Origin: a bacterium
Lineage (GTDB): Bacteria > Patescibacteria > Paceibacteria > UBA6257 > Brennerbacteraceae
NCBI GenBank assembly: GCA_021813305.1
Contig: JAKALE010000019.1
Location: 1-6,916 of the forward strand
DNA: 6,916 nucleotides
Reading direction: 5' to 3'
Below the pieces are notes generated by a model. That model was not told where the DNA came from, made no database searches, and saw only the letters and a program-made list of their open reading frames with translations. This document shows positions 5,398-6,916 of the stretch, in pieces. Positions within the stretch are counted from its first letter, which is position 1, and the number at the start of each line of letters is the position of its first letter. Both the position numbers and the translations under genes were made by a program.

Positions 5398-6480
5398 TCA
5401 GGAGTGCGTGCGCATACTCTGAATAATACCCAACCCGGAGAATAATGCAAGCAAATTCGATCCGCTGTAGCTGACGAACGGAAGCCCCACGCCGATGACC
5501 GGCAGGATACCGATGTTCATGCTGATCGTGAACGCCGCTTGCAAAAATATCGCGCTTGCGAGCCCCGCGGAAAACAGGCGCACGAAATTATTCGGCGCAT
5601 TCATGGCATACGCAAGCAGACGCCACAACAGCACGACGTAGCTCGCGCAGATAAGGAAGATCCCCACGAACCCGAGTTCCTCTCCCACGGAGGCAAAGAT
5701 AAAATCCGTGCGCGATGCAGGCAAGAACCCCAGCTGGGTTTGCGTGCCCTTGCCCAATCCTTTGCCCCAGAGCCCCCCGGAACCGATCGCGATCTGCGCC
5801 TGGCGCTGGCTGTAAGCAGCCCCCAACGGATCCTGATTCGGATTTACAAGCGCCATGATGCGGCTCTTTTGATCCCGATTGAACAGCTTGAACCAGCCAA
5901 GTCCGAACAGCAGCATGAACACCAACCCTAATATCAAAACCTGGCGCATACGCACACCGGACAAAAGAAGCATGAAAAACCAGATGCCGACCAAAATAAG
6001 CGTTGAACCGGTATCGGGCTGCAGCAGTACCAGGCCGGCAATGCCTCCCAACAAGCATGCGGAAATGATGATATGCCTGAACTGCCAAATCTCAAGGTTT
6101 TTCTGGGAAAAATACCTGGCGAGCACAAGCACAAGCACGATTTTTGCGAATTCCACCGGTTGGAGCGTGAACGTGCCAAGCGCAAACCATGCCCGATGCC
6201 CGGAAATGGTCTTCCCAAACACCAGCACCGCTCCCAGCACCGCCAATATGCCCAGATACGCAAACGCAAGAATCTGTTTGGATGTAGTCAAAAAACGGTA
6301 GTCAATCGAGGAAAAGAACAAAAATACGCCGATGCCGATCGCAACCCACAACAGCTGGCGGGAAACCCAGGAAATATGCTGATCTTGCGCCGCGCCCGAA
6401 AACGCATAGAGCATCGCCAACCCGATGCTTATCAATATCGCCACGGCGGCGATCATCCACCAATCGAATCTCTTTGCCAT
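5398..6480 (-). CDS. rodA: Peptidoglycan glycosyltransferase RodA (SEDS family)
   Basis: RodA is the SEDS-family polymerase of the elongasome. It joins lipid II disaccharides into glycan strands in the cytoplasmic membrane, normally together with PBP2. The 360 residues carry about ten hydrophobic helices. Family motifs are HRAWFALGTFTLQPVEFAKI (95-114), QPDTGSTL (154-161), AIGSGGLWGKGLGKGTQTQLGFLPASRTDFIFASVGEELG (231-270) and NIGILPVIGVGLPFVSYSGS (322-341). The AIGSGG...GTQTQLGFLP signature favours RodA over FtsW, whose equivalent region differs. The conserved Asp of the TDF motif is D259. Deviations are QPVE where QPSE is usual and SYSGSN where SYGGSS is common. The ATG at 6480 is one base after the stop codon of the upstream HAD gene, so translation is probably coupled. 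No PBP2 gene is visible next to it. Confidence 0.93.
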   Translation of the reverse strand: MAKRFDWWMIAAVAILISIGLAMLYAFSGAAQDQHISWVSRQLLWVAIGIGVFLFFSSIDYRFLTTSKQILAFAYLGILAVLGAVLVFGKTISGHRAWFALGTFTLQPVEFAKIVLVLVLARYFSQKNLEIWQFRHIIISACLLGGIAGLVLLQPDTGSTLILVGIWFFMLLLSGVRMRQVLILGLVFMLLFGLGWFKLFNRDQKSRIMALVNPNQDPLGAAYSQRQAQIAIGSGGLWGKGLGKGTQTQLGFLPASRTDFIFASVGEELGFVGIFLICASYVVLLWRLLAYAMNAPNNFVRLFSAGLASAIFLQAAFTISMNIGILPVIGVGLPFVSYSGSNLLALFSGLGIIQSMRTHS

Positions 6481-6481
6481 G

Positions 6482-6916
6482 TTATATCTTCACGCCGAGC
6501 CTTTTAAGCGATCCGACAAATGCATCGAATCCTTCATACAAAAACGTCGTGATGTCCAGTTTCCGCGCACCTGTCAGATTATCCGCGGTATCGTCGGCAA
6601 ATACGATTGCTTCGGCCGGCACGCCGGCACGTTTGATTAGTTCGCTGAAAATCGCTTCGGAAGGCTTTGCGGCTTTCACTTCATAGGAAAAAACCGACGC
6701 GTCGAAATCATCAAGAAAATGGAATCGTTGCTGAAGCCCTTGTACGCGCGCGGGAAAATTATTTGAGCACGCGAGTGTTTTATATCCGTTTTTACGCACC
6801 GCGCGCACTGTCGAAACGACGTTCTCATCAACATCATAACTTTCAATCAAAAGCTTCATAAGCTGGTCAGGCGTTTTATCAAGCTTCCATTCTTTGGCAG
6901 CCCATGCCCAATAGTC
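6482..6916 (-). CDS. HAD-superfamily hydrolase, 5' end outside the window
   Basis: This is a haloacid dehalogenase-type hydrolase, probably subfamily IA (phosphatase or phosphoglycolate phosphatase-like); the substrate cannot be read from the sequence. At least 144 residues are visible. The frame runs in from the window edge (first visible residues DYWAWAAKEWKL), so the internal ATG at 6859 is not the true start. The visible fragment starts in the helical cap. Motif II is the serine in LACSNNF (S51 of the visible part), motif III is the lysine in KAAKPSEAIF (K84), and motif IV is the acidic pair in VFADDTADNLTGA (D108, D109). The nucleophile motif DxDxT would lie upstream of the window. The gene overlaps nothing and ends one base before the rodA ATG (TAA-C-ATG), which implies an operon with rodA and mltG. 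A role in envelope metabolism is only an inference from that position. Confidence 0.85.
   Translation of the reverse strand, partial: DYWAWAAKEWKLDKTPDQLMKLLIESYDVDENVVSTVRAVRKNGYKTLACSNNFPARVQGLQQRFHFLDDFDASVFSYEVKAAKPSEAIFSELIKRAGVPAEAIVFADDTADNLTGARKLDITTFLYEGFDAFVGSLKRLGVKI

Overview
The window is chromosomal housekeeping DNA from a bacterium. It holds six complete genes and one gene cut by the right edge, and I see no mobile element, CRISPR array, tRNA or rRNA. Coding GC looks close to 50% and the spacers are clearly AT-richer. TGA is used as a stop (rodA), so this is not a lineage that has reassigned TGA. None of the six visible start codons has a Shine-Dalgarno motif, gaps are very small, and AT-rich heptad repeats sit in the spacers. 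Together these features suggest a compact-genome lineage such as Patescibacteria/CPR, but that is an inference, not a demonstration.

Left part (1-3058). ruvA (Holliday-junction branch migration) runs leftward and uvrB (nucleotide excision repair) runs rightward. Only 22 bp separate their start codons, and each gene's extended -10 promoter borrows TG from the other gene's start codon. ruvA ends at a bidirectional hairpin terminator. After uvrB comes a 58-bp spacer made largely of RGTAATT-like heptads. It carries the likely promoter of rpsT (ribosomal protein S20), which appears leaderless. rpsT converges on holA, and the two share a 17-bp perfect hairpin that contains the holA stop codon.

Middle part (3057-4313). 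holA, the delta subunit of the DNA polymerase III clamp loader, runs leftward. The 336 bp between holA and mltG contain no convincing protein gene but are not empty. Read on the minus strand they hold a terminator for mltG, a strong promoter (TTGACG, 18 bp, TATACT), about 180 nt of strongly foldable sequence, a second strong terminator, and then an extended -10 placed so that holA would be leaderless. This reads either as a stand-alone small RNA gene or as an attenuated holA leader. It is the most interesting part of the window.

Right part (4314-6916). A leftward operon runs from a HAD-family hydrolase (5' end outside the window) through rodA (elongasome peptidoglycan polymerase) to mltG (endolytic transglycosylase). 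The HAD-rodA gap is 1 nt and the rodA-mltG gap about 13 nt. The operon pairs synthesis of glycan strands (RodA) with their cleavage (MltG). A clean ATTTANG heptad array begins at the base after the mltG stop codon, followed by the operon's terminator.
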